The notes under the pieces are model-generated. The model did not search any database. It was not told the origin of the DNA and saw only the letters and a program-made list of their open reading frames with translations. 64,000 nucleotides of DNA from contig JABANP010000094.1 in the NCBI GenBank assembly GCA_013115135.1, positions 62,001 through 126,000 of the forward strand. The letters are read 5' to 3'. Positions 22,805 to 33,193 of the stretch are shown here, in pieces. Position 1 is the first letter of the stretch. Each line of letters begins with the position of its first letter. A program made the position numbers and the translations under genes. Source of the DNA: Perkinsus olseni. Taxonomy: Eukaryota; Perkinsozoa; Perkinsida; Perkinsidae.

Positions 22805-23034
22805 TAGAGCTGGGCAAACGTACTGGGCTCGAGGATACTACGGTACGGAGTACGTTTCAAATACGGCTCCTAGTACGGGTACAGGGAACTAGTACGTACT
22901 CAATATATTAAATAGCGCATACGTGTATAGAATAGGTACGGTACTTGGGAGCCGCTGCGACGGGTAGTACGGTTACGGAGCCGTACTCGTACCCGTACCG
23001 TACTAGACCGTACCCGTCCTGTCGCCCACCTCTA
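22805..23034. mobile_element. hAT-like MITE, 230 bp
   Basis: Ends are inverted: left TAGAGCTGGGCAAACG, right reverse complement TAGAGGTGGGCGACAG. They match hAT-type termini (TAGAGxTGGGCAAA). An exact 8-bp direct duplication GTGACGGC flanks it (22797-22804 and 23035-23042), the hAT signature length. The interior is noncoding and unusually rich in GTAC and GTACGG words. Confidence 0.88.
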
Positions 23035-23307
23035 GTGACGGCCGGTATAGCAGTGCTACGATGGTATCCCGGGCGGCGATAATGAGAAGGACATCTTCCT
23101 TGGAGCCGCGGCCCGTCATCGGTGGACGGGGAACCGGAGAGCTTATCAGACTCGGCATCATCAAGGATGAGCCATCAGCGGATGACAGCATGAGACTCCT
23201 CAGCTTAGCTCATTGAGAGAGGTCTTACGAGCGCTATGATACGACGGGAAAACTATATCCCTTATCATGATGCTCAGCCGAACACAAGGACTGAGCGGCT
23301 ACAGACA

Positions 23308-23315
23308 ACAACACC

Positions 23316-23401
<86 letters not shown>

Positions 23402-23417
23402 CCACAACAACAACACC

Positions 23418-23507
<90 letters not shown>

Positions 23508-23520
23508 AACAACAACAATA
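23308..23520. repeat. (CAA)n microsatellite
   Basis: About 210 bp of CAA units, interrupted by CCA, AAA and TAA variants. It would read as polyGln, polyThr or polyAsn in the plus frames, but no flanking gene structure supports translation. Confidence 0.97.
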
Positions 23521-23589
23521 ACACACGTATCGGTGAGAAAAAAGGCGAAGATAACACATCATAAATAGCGAGTATTCGACGACAACTCT

Positions 23590-24783
23590 TAGACGGGAAT
23601 CCCGTAGTGCCAGTTCTCCTCCAAAGATCTCAGCGTGACCGCGTGGTACTCATCGCACAGTCGCCTGAATTTGGGCCCGTGTCGGTGCTCAATGGCCTCG
23701 ATCACAGCCGAGCAGAGTTCTTCTGCGCGCTCGAAGATGCGTTCTCCACCGTCCCTAGCGGCCGCGTAATTTACGCGGCGTAAAGTCTGTCCTTTTCCTG
23801 GCGGACCAACGAATCATCCATGTTGTGAAGTGGATCACACTTGCCAACGGTGTTGTGATGGTCCCGGCGGAAACCATTGCACGTAAACAGAGGACATGTC
23901 GCTCAAATGCGCATATCTGATACGCAATCAGGATGGATCCAAGAAAGGATGAAATTTGCGTCTATTGAGATCAGAGGTTCGAAGAAGGTTGCGTAGGGGT
24001 TTGAGACGTTGTTGGACTCAATGGAACCGTCGGCGTGCCGAATTTCACTGCCAACGCCGAGACCCGCTCATTTTGGAGTCGATATGCAGACTAGCTGCGC
24101 GGCCCACTGCTGACCCACGACTCTGACCTGCTTGAGGTCTCGTTGATACGAGCAACGTGACCAATCGTCTAATGTCGGTCGGTCCCTCGAGAGAGCGATG
24201 CATAAACTCGATAATGGACGAATCTCGGAGTTGTAAATCTCACCACGCTGACGGTTTTACTGAATTCAGCAACGCCGAGAACCCCTAAGCAACTTTCCTT
24301 GAACCTCCGATCTCCACAGACGCAAATATCTTCCTCTAGAGCGGGTCACCCCGTAGTTGTTCCCATCGAGGCCCATCTCGCTTTGAACCAATCACGGTCA
24401 ACAGTCTCAGAGACTGTTCTGAGTCCAGAGTCTGGACAATGGAGCTCTTCAGTTCGGATAAACGAACCACCGACGTCTATGGTCAGCCTACGGAGTCCAT
24501 GACCACTGTTATAATCACATCTAGTCGCATTGGTGTCGCCCCATTATCTCCCGTCCACCAACTGAGGGTATTTCTGAGGAAGCAAAAGCTGTTTCGTCAC
24601 TCTGGGCGGCATAGAAGAATCACCAACGGCCGCCGTCGAGGCCGTTCTTACATCAGCTGGAGGGCCGAAGCTGATCGTGCGCATGGCGGCGTTGCCGAAG
24701 TGTAGATTGTGAAGAACAGCGGCAGCAGCCAGCACTCCTCTGGTACTTTGTTTAACCGCCATAACGGTGCTTAACGTTAACAA
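23590..24783 (-). pseudogene. Second copy of the unrecognised local family, probably decayed
   Basis: The minus-strand start at 24783 gives a hydrophobic, signal-like N terminus followed by RTISFGPPADVRT. The same FxPPADVR motif occurs at about 37630-37670 ahead of the third copy. The C-terminal part at 23590-23790 reads CSAVIEAIEHRHGPKF, LCDEYHAVTLRSLEENW. Between them the upstream block DPLHNMDDSLVRQEKDRLYAA ends in a stop and the frame shifts near 23775, so the copy looks broken unless an intron bridges this. Function unknown. Confidence 0.5.
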
Positions 24784-25596
24784 CGTGTGCAGAGGACAAG
24801 TTTAGTCTTCTAGACTAGAGATAGTATAGAGAATCCTATAGTAGTTCGTATTATCCCAGCCTGTCTCGCGCACGTGCTGTATATATTAGGAAAATTGCCC
24901 CTGCTGTGGGATGCTTGTCAACACGGGGTAATCGTGCGACATGGCTGGTTAAGGCTGTTGATAAACGTTGCACTTGTGAATCCGTGTAATCTACCATGCC
25001 AGACGTGTATAATTCCGTTTCCACTCAAAAAAATGTGACATGGAATCCCACAGAGCCGCATGTTGACCATCTTGTGTCATCGTGTGACGGTATAGTTAAC
25101 TCAAGTCATCAGTGCATCGTTGGTGATCCTTATTAGTCCAAGTATATGCTTACATCATCGGTATACAGATGTCTATAGTCATAAGGGGAAACTTTAGCCT
25201 CATTTTACTTATCGATCATGCGCAGGCGTACTCGAAAGCATTGCAAGTTTTCAAGTTTTAGCAAAGAGTTGCAACACGCACGCGTAGCATGCGCTCGCCT
25301 CGACGATCGATTTGTATTTACCTTAGGTCCGGGGTTCGATCCCTCCCCTCGGCCTTTTTCATGCATTTTATTCCCACCGATCGATAGGATCAGTGAGATT
25401 GACGTCGTAGCATCGAGCTCTCTCGTTAGCGTGAAACTCTCCTTGTCAAACCGCGCCTTCCGTCTTGAGAGCCTGTGACCCTCTTCTCCCTCAACTTTCC
25501 ACTTTCACTGCTTTAGCTGTGGAACTAGGTGAAGTCACTAGATCACCCAACTCTCTCATTGGGGACCGCCTTTGGTAGCCCTTGTAGTCACCTACA
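24784..25596. other. Intergenic; holds a tRNA T-arm-like motif
   Basis: At about 25328-25352 there is a GGGGTTCGATCCCTCCCC stretch resembling a tRNA T arm, with no convincing 5' half. The remainder is likely the promoter and 5' UTR of the KH gene. Confidence 0.4.
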
Positions 25597-28500
25597 ATGC
25601 CCTCCTCATCAGTATCCCGTTCTCGCTCAGCCTCGGGGTCCTCTCGATCGCCCCGAGGTGGTGGCAACAACGATGGAGATGCTGATCGTGCCCGGAGTAT
25701 GTCCCGATCCTCCTACTCGAGTCGTTCGCGCTCTCGTAGAGGAGACAGTAGGGGTCGGAGCAACAGCAGGTCGGGTGGCCGCAGGGGGCGTTCCAGGTAG
25801 GGCCGCTACCTTCCTCCCCTCGGACACCGTCAACTTCAGGTCTCGCTCCTATCGGGGTCATAGGCGTTCAGCTGACCCAAGACGTAACGAAGAGGAGATC
25901 GTCAGGCTGCGTGATGGCAGCATCGGTCGTACCCCCTCTCCCTCGGTCGACAAGAAGCGGGCTGATGGTTACGATTACGAGCAAATGGAGGTCCTCAGAA
26001 TTTCTCGCTAGTCGGGTCATTTTATTCTCGCCCTCAGGTTTCTAACGCGGACGCTGCATTCGTGCTCGGTCGCCAAGGCCGTACCAAACAGAAGCTGGCC
26101 AAGGTCAGCCGAGCTGATATCGAGTTGAGGGAGAAGGTCCAGGGGGACAAGGCCGCTGGTGATGTGATTGAGATCGGCGGTACCCCGGACGTCAGAAGGA
26201 GAGCTATCAAGTACATCAAATGCGTTATAGCGCAGAGAACAGGGCCAGTTATGGTTGACGAAGAGGTGAATGGACCAAAGGGGTCAGGAGAAGGTCGAGT
26301 TGGTGCTATCAGGCTGACGATGACGACGATCTGACGATCCTGAAGGTCCCTCGGGAGGCTGCCGGCTTCGTGACGGGCGCCGGTGGGTCCTTCTTGAGGG
26401 CTGTCGAGGAGGAGTGGAGTACTATTATGTTCTTTGCTGACTTTAATGCTACTAACAAGGACAAGACGGTGAGCTCACCGGAGAGGGTTCGACGTTTAGT
26501 ATTCGACGCGCTTCTTTTCAGAGGGAGTTTGAGACTTTGGCCATTTTCGGTGCGAAGAGGTCTCGAGAGGGGGCCATGTTGAAGGTGAGCAGAAGTTGTC
26601 TTATCGATTAATTCCCGAAGTCCAAGGGTGGAGTACTTATTCCAGTGATTTCCCTGGGCAACAGTTCGGGGAGCTGCTTGCCGGTGTTTTGGAAGGGATG
26701 CCTGGTTTCCCGTTCCGGGCTTCACCCGCAATTTAGTGGTTTCCTTCTGATGCCTGTTCTTGACTCTCTCCGCGCCTCCTTTTTGGCTTTTTCCTCCTCC
26801 TATCGCCCTCCTCAGTCGAGGTCTTCAGGTTATGTCGGCCGTCGAGACCAAGGTGCCTGGCCACTTTACCAACGATATTGAACTCACTGAATGCCATGAC
26901 GAGGGCGAAGGCATGGACATCATCAGACTTGAGGTGACCTTCTAGAGGGCATTCGGTTTTTGAGAACTTTCCTTTACTCAGGACGATGAGATTTCGTACG
27001 CCCTTGGCAAGAAGGGTGGTACTAGGAAGAAGATCGCGGCCTCGAGCGGAGCGGTGGTCGAATATGTTGGCAATTACGTTCATATTTACGGTACTTTGGT
27101 GGAGAGGCAGAAGGCTAAGGAGTACATCGACTGGCTCTTCGCTCAACTGAAGGGACCGGTCTTTGTTGATGCTACTGGAAGGGACGACTGCACTATTGTG
27201 GATGTCCCGAGGGAATGTGTGGGATATATTACTGGGTAAAAATGCAGGGTGTGGGATTCGAACCGGGGACCTCTTCGTCGTAGAAGTATCGTCGACTACC
27301 GTTGTGATTATTTGTTATTTCTCCAGACTAGTACGGGCGATCATCTGAACAACAATCACTTTCATTGAGCCTCCTCGTCGGCGTCCTCATCATCGTCTTG
27401 GCGAGCGTGGTGGACCGCGACGAGAATTTCGAGCATAATTAGAGGCCTCCGCACGCCACCCCCGTCCACCCTTTGAGGACGACGTTTCCATCATCATATT
27501 GAACACAGCCTAGTTCCACCGCCTCCGCGACGATTCATCTACAAGAGCAAAATTGGCATCACCATTATCATCGAGTAGAAATGCCCTCACTGGGATTCGA
27601 ACCCTATACCTCTCGGCCACTACGTCCTGAGCTACTACGACTCCTACTAGAAGGTGGCCATGGACGTCCTCATCGTCTTCGTCGTCGACACAGGTATAAA
27701 CGAGAGACGCTTGGCCGTATTGAAGAGGAATGGGGATGCCTTATGTTCTTCATGGATAAGGCTAAGGATAAGAGAGACAAGGCAGCTCTGAAGGATGCCT
27801 CAGGTATTAGCCAATCGGAAGGTCGTCGGTTCAACTCCTGGCACGTTCACTTTTTAGGCACTGAGAAACTTACCATATTCGGAGCCCAGAGGAGCCGTCG
27901 TGGTGCCCTTCTGAAGGTCCGCCCACCACAACCAGCTCAAGCGTTGACTCGGTTCGCTCTCTCAGGTTATGTCCTCGGTTGAAACCAAGAATCCCGGATG
28001 GTTCACTGATGGCTGCACAGAGAAACGCCATAAGGATGTCAAGGGCTTCGCTACTGATAGGTGAGAAATGTTGATGGTGGTCCATTCATCAGCTGCTTTT
28101 GCGGCAGGATGTATTTGTCCTCTGACGACCTCTCCTATGCTTTGGGTAAGCGAGGGACTACCAGGAAGAAGCTGGCCGCGGCGTCGGGGTGCATACTGGA
28201 GTATGTTGGTCAATGGTGCTTCATGGCTGGTACCGAGCCCCAACGAGAACGGTGCCGCAAGTACCTTAAGTGGCTGACAGCACAGAGACACGGACCTGTC
28301 AGTCTGGGCAGCAGAGACTTGAGGTGGGCTGCCTCGTCGTGGGGGTTGCTGTGGTAGATGCTGGTCTTTCAGGGGGAGAGATGATTGGGATAGGGTAGAG
28401 GTGAAGAGAGAGCTGCGTTCGCAGCTGGCTGGCAATCGTGGACAGGAGCTGAGACGTGTCGAGGAGGACACTAGCACCTTCTGTTTCATGGCGTATAATG

Positions 28501-28962
28501 AGGATAAGAGTGACGAGAGGCTATTGGTGTTCGGCTACAGTCAGGCTAACAGAGAGAAGGCAATCCGCCAGGTAAGTATCTTAGGTCGAACCTTGCTTCT
28601 TATAGAATGGGTTGTCTTTGTTGCAGATCGAAGATCTTCTGCGGCAGTTCGAGTACGGCAGAGGAGGTTATGGTAGGGGTTACGATGATGATTATTATGG
28701 CCGTTCTCGCGGCGGGTACAACGATTACGGTGGATCATCGTACTATGGTCGTGGTGGCGGTGGTGGTGATAGCTACTACGGAAGGGGCGGCGGGGACAGC
28801 TACTACGAAGGGCGTCGAGGAGGCGACTGGTGGGGAAGCTCAAGCAGCTCAAGAGATCGTAGAGATAGTTATTACAGTGGCGGCGGTCGAGGGGGGAATC
28901 GGAGGTCGCGATCGGCTTCCTATGGCGACTACAGGGAGAGTAGGAAGAGAGACTACTATTAA
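25597..28962 (+). CDS. RNA-binding protein with RS-rich N terminus, repeated KH-like domains and RGG/YGG tail
   Basis: Start ATG 25597. Exon 1 (to 25796) is an SR/RS-rich segment. KH-like domains follow: about 26041-26280 (LGRQGRTKQKLAKVSRADIE), 26320-26580 (VTGAGGSFLRAVEEEW), 26980-27236 (ALGKKGGTRKKIAASSG), 27692-27915 (ETLGRIEEEW), 28110-28330 (ALGKRGTTRKKLAAASG) and 28400-28570 (GNRGQELRRVEEDT). They alternate as two types, suggesting three tandem copies of a two-KH module. Linker exons are also similar between modules (VMSAVETK and VMSSVETK). The last exon (28627-28962) is Gly/Tyr/Arg-rich with YGRGG repeats, ending RKRDYY. This suggests an mRNA-processing or RNP factor. Several introns carry tRNA-like sequence. 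Confidence 0.82.
26640..26830 (+). repeat. Intronic copy of an interspersed repeat related to 37888-38131
   Basis: Shares CTGGTTTCCCGTTC, CTTCACCCGCA and a T-rich TTCTG stretch with the interior of the foldback element at 37888-38131, but the long inverted termini seen there are not evident here. It lies in an intron of the KH gene. Confidence 0.6.
27241..27315 (-). repeat. tRNA-like sequence inside a KH-gene intron
   Basis: Minus strand reads a D-arm-like CAACGGTAGTCGACG, an anticodon-arm-like segment, then AGGTCCCCGGTTCGAATCCC and ACACCCTGCA. A T arm is clear; the 5' acceptor strand is missing, so this is a 5'-truncated tRNA or tRNA-derived repeat rather than a working gene. Confidence 0.6.
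27583..27652 (-). repeat. Second tRNA-like sequence in the same intron
   Basis: Minus strand has TAGCTCAGGACGTAGTGG (A-box-like D arm), then GGTATAGGGTTCGAATCCC (T arm, B box) and GTGAGGGCA. There is no room for an anticodon arm, which points to a tRNA-derived SINE-like element. Confidence 0.6.
27804..27857 (+). repeat. 54-bp intron made of a tRNA 3'-half-like sequence
   Basis: Starts GTATTAGCC and ends TTTTTAG. The body contains GGAAGGTCGTCGGTTCAA followed by CTCCTGGCAC, i.e. variable loop, T arm and acceptor. Removing it joins ...KDAS and GTEKLTIFG in frame, as in the paralogous module. Confidence 0.65.
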
Positions 28963-30172
28963 ATGGAGCGTTAGGTAGCAGTTGTCGCACTCAACGTTGG
29001 GTAGAAGACGATGGTCATCGTGCTGGACTTACCAGCAAGGAAACTATTTCTTTCACTTTGCTCTGCGTCGAGTTCTAGTCTGTTAATAGTAGAGTAGGAA
29101 TGGACTATCACCTATGCTGTGGGTAGTTGGTATGATGATGACGGATGATCGCAGCTTTCCTTTCCGCCGTGTTGACGCTGAAGAGGAACACCGGCGGCTT
29201 CGAAGGTAGTATCGGTTGTGACGTCACTCGGTATTGCGTCGTGATTTCAACGACTATTCGAGAATTTCAGTAGAGGTTCACAGTAGCACGGCGCTACTAG
29301 CGCCCTTCTCACCCCTCGCACGCCCTGTCTTCGAGTTAGCTGCTCGGTTGCTCGGTGGGCGAAATTATGTCGTCCATGTCCATGATTTTGAAGTATGGGT
29401 AACAGCTGCCCTCAGCTGGCTGCCACGTTGCCAAGTAGAGTAACTCAACCGCTGTTGCAGGTGTTATCGGTGGACCCTCTCGTTGAGAGCGATTCCTCCG
29501 GGCTATAGGGTACCTAGTCGTATCTGGCTACCAGGAGAGCATTCTGGTCTCTCGAACCACTTGTTGGTCGCTGAAAGTATTGCCTGTCTTGCTAACCAGA
29601 ATTACGTGACATTATCGACGAGGGACGCACCGTCAGGGGTTATTCATCGACGATGATCAGGAGTGTGCTCTCCGCAACCTTTTTTATCGCGATAGGAGGT
29701 CTGCCGATGTAGGTTCCAAGCATATTGATATATCCAATATCAATAGTATGAATATTAGGCCTTCCTGCTTGTTGCATATTTGGTCGTTCAAATTATGGAA
29801 ATTGCTTGTTAGTCGTTCCTGTACTGAGCTCTCATTGTAGAGGGAAAGCAGCCTGCTTTCAGCAGGCAATTTCCTGGCGCGTGACGATTCTCTTGACACA
29901 ATGCGCGTGTCACCAACGCTACTAAAATGGGCTCGTTCGGTGTCCCAGACATTTTCAACTTCTCGTTTCCTTTGGGTTAGAGTGATTCAGTGGCCGGTGA
30001 CGATTCTCTTGACACAATGCGCGTGTCACCAACGCTACTAAAATGGGCTCGTTCGTTGTGTCCCAGACATTTTCAACTTCTCGTTTCCTTTGGGTTAGAG
30101 TTATTCAGTTTCGGGAGGTTGAATGGAGTTTTGAAGCTTAAAGTGTTTTCAACAGAGAGAAAGTTAAGACTT
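28963..30172. other. Intergenic with a tandem duplication
   Basis: Holds the 116-bp tandem repeat at 29881-30108. No gene was recognised between 28963 and 29880. Confidence 0.45.
29881..30108 (+). repeat. Two-copy tandem repeat, period 116 bp
   Basis: Units 29881-29996 and 29997-30108 both run from GTGACGATTCTCTTGACACA to GGTTAGAGTTATTCAG-like ends, with a few differences. It sits just upstream of the MTH1187-like gene start at 30173, so it may duplicate promoter or 5' UTR sequence. Confidence 0.9.
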
Positions 30173-30888
30173 ATGTCTGCATCGTCATCAACCGTTGCTG
30201 GCCGCGTTGTTCTCCCCACAGTGTTGAATCTTGTGGCGCATAACACCCCAGCAGCCTCCCTTATCGGAGTTGCTCCTAGCTTCATGCGTCATTATTCTAC
30301 TAGTGAAGGAACGGCACCGAAGCCTTGGGGAGATAAAGGCAATGAATGGGTGAGTGAAGCCTGGGAGTTTAGGCACTGTTGCTAGTTAAACTTAAACGGT
30401 TTCACGCCGGTAGCGTTCGTAGCTGTCCTAGTGTTGCTCATGGTCGTCGTTCTGGTAGGTACTAGCTGATGTTTGCATAGTACCTCTGGGGGTTGGTACC
30501 AGTGTATCGAAGTATGTAAGTGAAGTTGAAAAAGTGCTGAGGTCAGTCATTGCCGCTTTCAGGAGTTGTTATGATTTTTATTGTGACAGGAACTACCCAG
30601 GAGTGTCTACGACACTTCACGGTTACGGTACGAACATCGAAGGTCAATGGTCTGATGTTATTGGAGCTGTTAAGTTAGCTCACGAAGTGCTACACGAGAT
30701 GGGTGGGAGTTGCGAGGCTTTGTGTGTCCCGTCAGCCTGCTAGTGCTGCTGCTTTAGGTTGCCCTCGTGTTAACTCCAATATGAGGTTTGGTACGCGGAT
30801 TGATAAGCATCAGACGCTGAAGGACAAAGTTGATAAAGTTGAGAACATCATTGCTGCTGGCTCTGAGAAAGAAGGAGAAAAGGCGTGA
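30173..30888 (+). CDS. MTH1187/YkoF-type thiamine-binding-like protein with N-terminal organelle-targeting extension
   Basis: Exon 1 (30173-30349) encodes a Ser/Ala/Arg-rich leader (SSSTVAGRVVLPTVLNLV) consistent with a mitochondrial transit peptide. Downstream exons give VPLGVGTSVSKYVSEVEKVL (about 30482-30560), then YGTNIEGQWSDVIGAVKLAH and EVLHEMG (about 30592-30705), then CPRVNSNMRFGTRIDKHQT through to TGA at 30886-30888. This order of blocks is that of the MTH1187/UPF0045 family, small ferredoxin-like-fold proteins reported to bind thiamine. The exon between 30350 and 30480 is not resolved. The 116-bp repeat lies upstream and a truncated relative lies at 36466. Confidence 0.7.
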
Positions 30889-31020
30889 AGTGGACTGTTT
30901 ATGATGATTGTTATTCACAATTCTTTGGTCTCCGATGGTGTTGAGTTTATCAGTAGCGAACTTGTGATAATTCAACACGGTGTGAGAGTTAGCCGGAGTT
31001 GAAGGAGGTGAGTTTCAGAA

Positions 31021-31230
31021 ATGGCCGTCATCAGCGAAGAGTCGAGTCCCACTGAGATGGACTCGTTGGGAGAGGATTCGGAATCCGAGTGTGTGTGTGA
31101 GTTTTAAGTCCAACGCCGAGAACCGGCTTAGTCAGAGTCTGACTGTTAGGCTAGCACCGATGCATCTTGTTTCAAGAGGGATGAGTTCACTAAACTCAGT
31201 TTAGTCAAGTTTGTTGAGCACAGAAAGTAG
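31021..31230 (+). CDS. Possible small two-exon ORF
   Basis: ATG at 31021 opens an acidic Ser/Glu-rich stretch (MAVISEESSPTEMDS). A GTGTGTGAG donor near 31093 begins the dispersed intron-like motif, and an AG at 31148-31149 leads into a 27-codon frame ending KFVEHRK and TAG at 31230. Joined, it would be about 50 residues. No family was recognised and this may be chance. Confidence 0.25.
31097..31126 (+). repeat. Dispersed GTGAGTTTATAGTCC-type motif
   Basis: Reads GTGAGTTTTAAGTCC followed by AACGCCGAGAACCGG. Related copies lie at 51842-51891, 54405-54451 and 55626-55669; each starts like a 5' splice site (GTGxGA/GTTT) and continues into AGTCC-AxCGCC-GGAACCG. Confidence 0.6.
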
Positions 31231-33193
31231 CACCCGGGCAGAAATTAGGAATGATCTCATTTGTAAGTTTACCAATGTCCGTAGTTTCTATCCTGATTTC
31301 ACCCGAGAGTTTGTGTTGTAGCGTCAAACTTGAATGCGTATTGTCAATCTTGGGTGTTAAATGTCATTCTTGCGTGGAATACCGTCAATTTTGAATGGCA
31401 CAAAATATGCCTGGTGCGCGGTCGCGGGGAGGAGCCTTGCAAGAAGAGCGCAGCATGGACGTGGACTCCGCTGCGGGGTCCCCGCGTGGAGGAGAGAGTG
31501 AGTGACCGCGGGTGGCGACGCCGGAATTCTCGAAATTGAGAGAGAGGGAATTCACGTCCATCTCTGAACCCAACATTACAGTCGTTAATACCAATACTTC
31601 TATATAGCCATCTATAGCTACTCACGTACACTAGTCATAGCGGAGACACAGCAGACCGGAGAGTTAGTGACGTAACTGCTTGTAACAACTACTTGTGATT
31701 AGAACGAACTCAGACACTGCGTGGCCGCTATGGATACGTTGAAACTGTTGGATACGTCGGGCGAAGATACTGATCTTGCGCCCTCGTCGTTCCTTGGTTC
31801 GCGTCAACCACGGTGACCGCGTACTGTCAAAGTTGAGCTCGGCAGCGTCAATCTTGGTCGCAGGTTCGAATCCCAGGTGATTTTTTTAAGTTTCACGGTT
31901 TCATCGTAAAACGGTTGCTGACCCATCCCAAGCAATGTGTATACGTATCAGGTACCCACCAAAAAAATTCCAGCCCCTAACTTGCTTTTCTGTAAAAGTT
32001 ATCCCTGCACAACCGTTTCCGGTCTTTAGATGTCTGGTACTGTAGGGCAGGTGAGCAATTTATGTGATATGGTATACTTGGCAGAACGACATAAGGGGCA
32101 CATCACGGGGTGAAATTTTCACCGTGAAAAAAGGTTAAGACTCCCAGCCTGAGGCGGTAGAAGCATTGCTTCGAGCGTTTACGGTGCCCGGTAGGTACCC
32201 CGTTCGTTCGTGGTCTCTGCAAGACACTCCTGGCCTAGTGCCAATAAGGTGTCCTAATACCTTGAGTCTCACACTCGAACTCCCTTATAGTTTCCATTCG
32301 ACCCTTCAGATGAGCGCGAACCGCAAGGTCTCCTCTATAATCAGCAGGGCTGATTGAGCATCCCAGCCTCACCGCTCGATCAAGAGTAACCGCTAACCAT
32401 CGGTTCAACTATCATTGCAGCCTCCGCAACATCGGAAGTTATCAAGGCGATTTGACAGAAAAGTCCGATCAACCACCGAGGATTGGTTTCGTTCATGAAG
32501 ACGGTTCTTAACCAAGCCTTGGTCGTGGCCTTCAAGGCTAAGATTCTGTGGCTAAGCCTTGGTCCAAGGCCTCGCCACAGAATCTTGTACGTGCTCTCAC
32601 GCTGTCTCGACTTAGGCAGATCCGAGTCAAGCTAGTCTGTTGGCATGTGTGACAGCAAAGAGCAGCAGAGCAGTCAACCTGCGACTCGCAGGCTGCGAGA
32701 CAATCGGTCGTCAACCATGCCCTAAGCCTTAAGGCTTCGCAGAATCCGCTTAGCGCGCGCCTGCAAGTGTCTATTTCGATAGGCGAAAGGGAGCGAGGCT
32801 CCATGGGCTATAAATGGACGGCCAAACGGTGGAGACTCGCGCTCGGTGTAGCTCTCGGAGCCAAACTAAGGCAGATATCTTCGAAATCCGGGCTCTCCCC
32901 AAATCGTATGATACGATTCGTATCCTCCCATCAAACTCACGCTAGCGTCGCTGTCTTCGCGTGCAGCAGGGCTCCATGGGGAACCCCGGTGCATGGCCTG
33001 ACAGAGTTCACGGGATAACAATGTTATCATAACATCAAGGTGAGGAGGAGAGAGGTCAGTTTTGACAGCCTGCTGCTACGAGGTTCGGTGGCAGCCGGCT
33101 GCCAAGGATCGACACATTCGGTGACCGCATAATGTAGTGAAGACTCTTCAGAAGAGTGTGACACAGTCATCGTGACCACTTTAGTCGACAGCA
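31231..33193. other. Intergenic; tRNA-like T arm, imperfect repeats and an inverted repeat
   Basis: Near 31320-31400 a TGTCAATCTTG-like unit recurs three or four times. At 31860-31885 there is a GCAGGTTCGAATCCC T-arm-like sequence. The hairpin at 32540-32586 is listed separately. No protein gene is supported. Confidence 0.4.
32540..32586. repeat. Inverted repeat with nested palindrome
   Basis: Arms 32540-32552 (AAGATTCTGTGGC) and 32574-32586 are exact reverse complements. Between them GCCTTGG and CCAAGGC (32556-32570) form a second inverted repeat. Confidence 0.75.

Noticed and set aside
23236..23568. Long polyThr/polyGln/polyLeu ORFs on both strands
   Set aside because: They are translations of the CAA microsatellite; no exon structure or flanking domain supports a protein.
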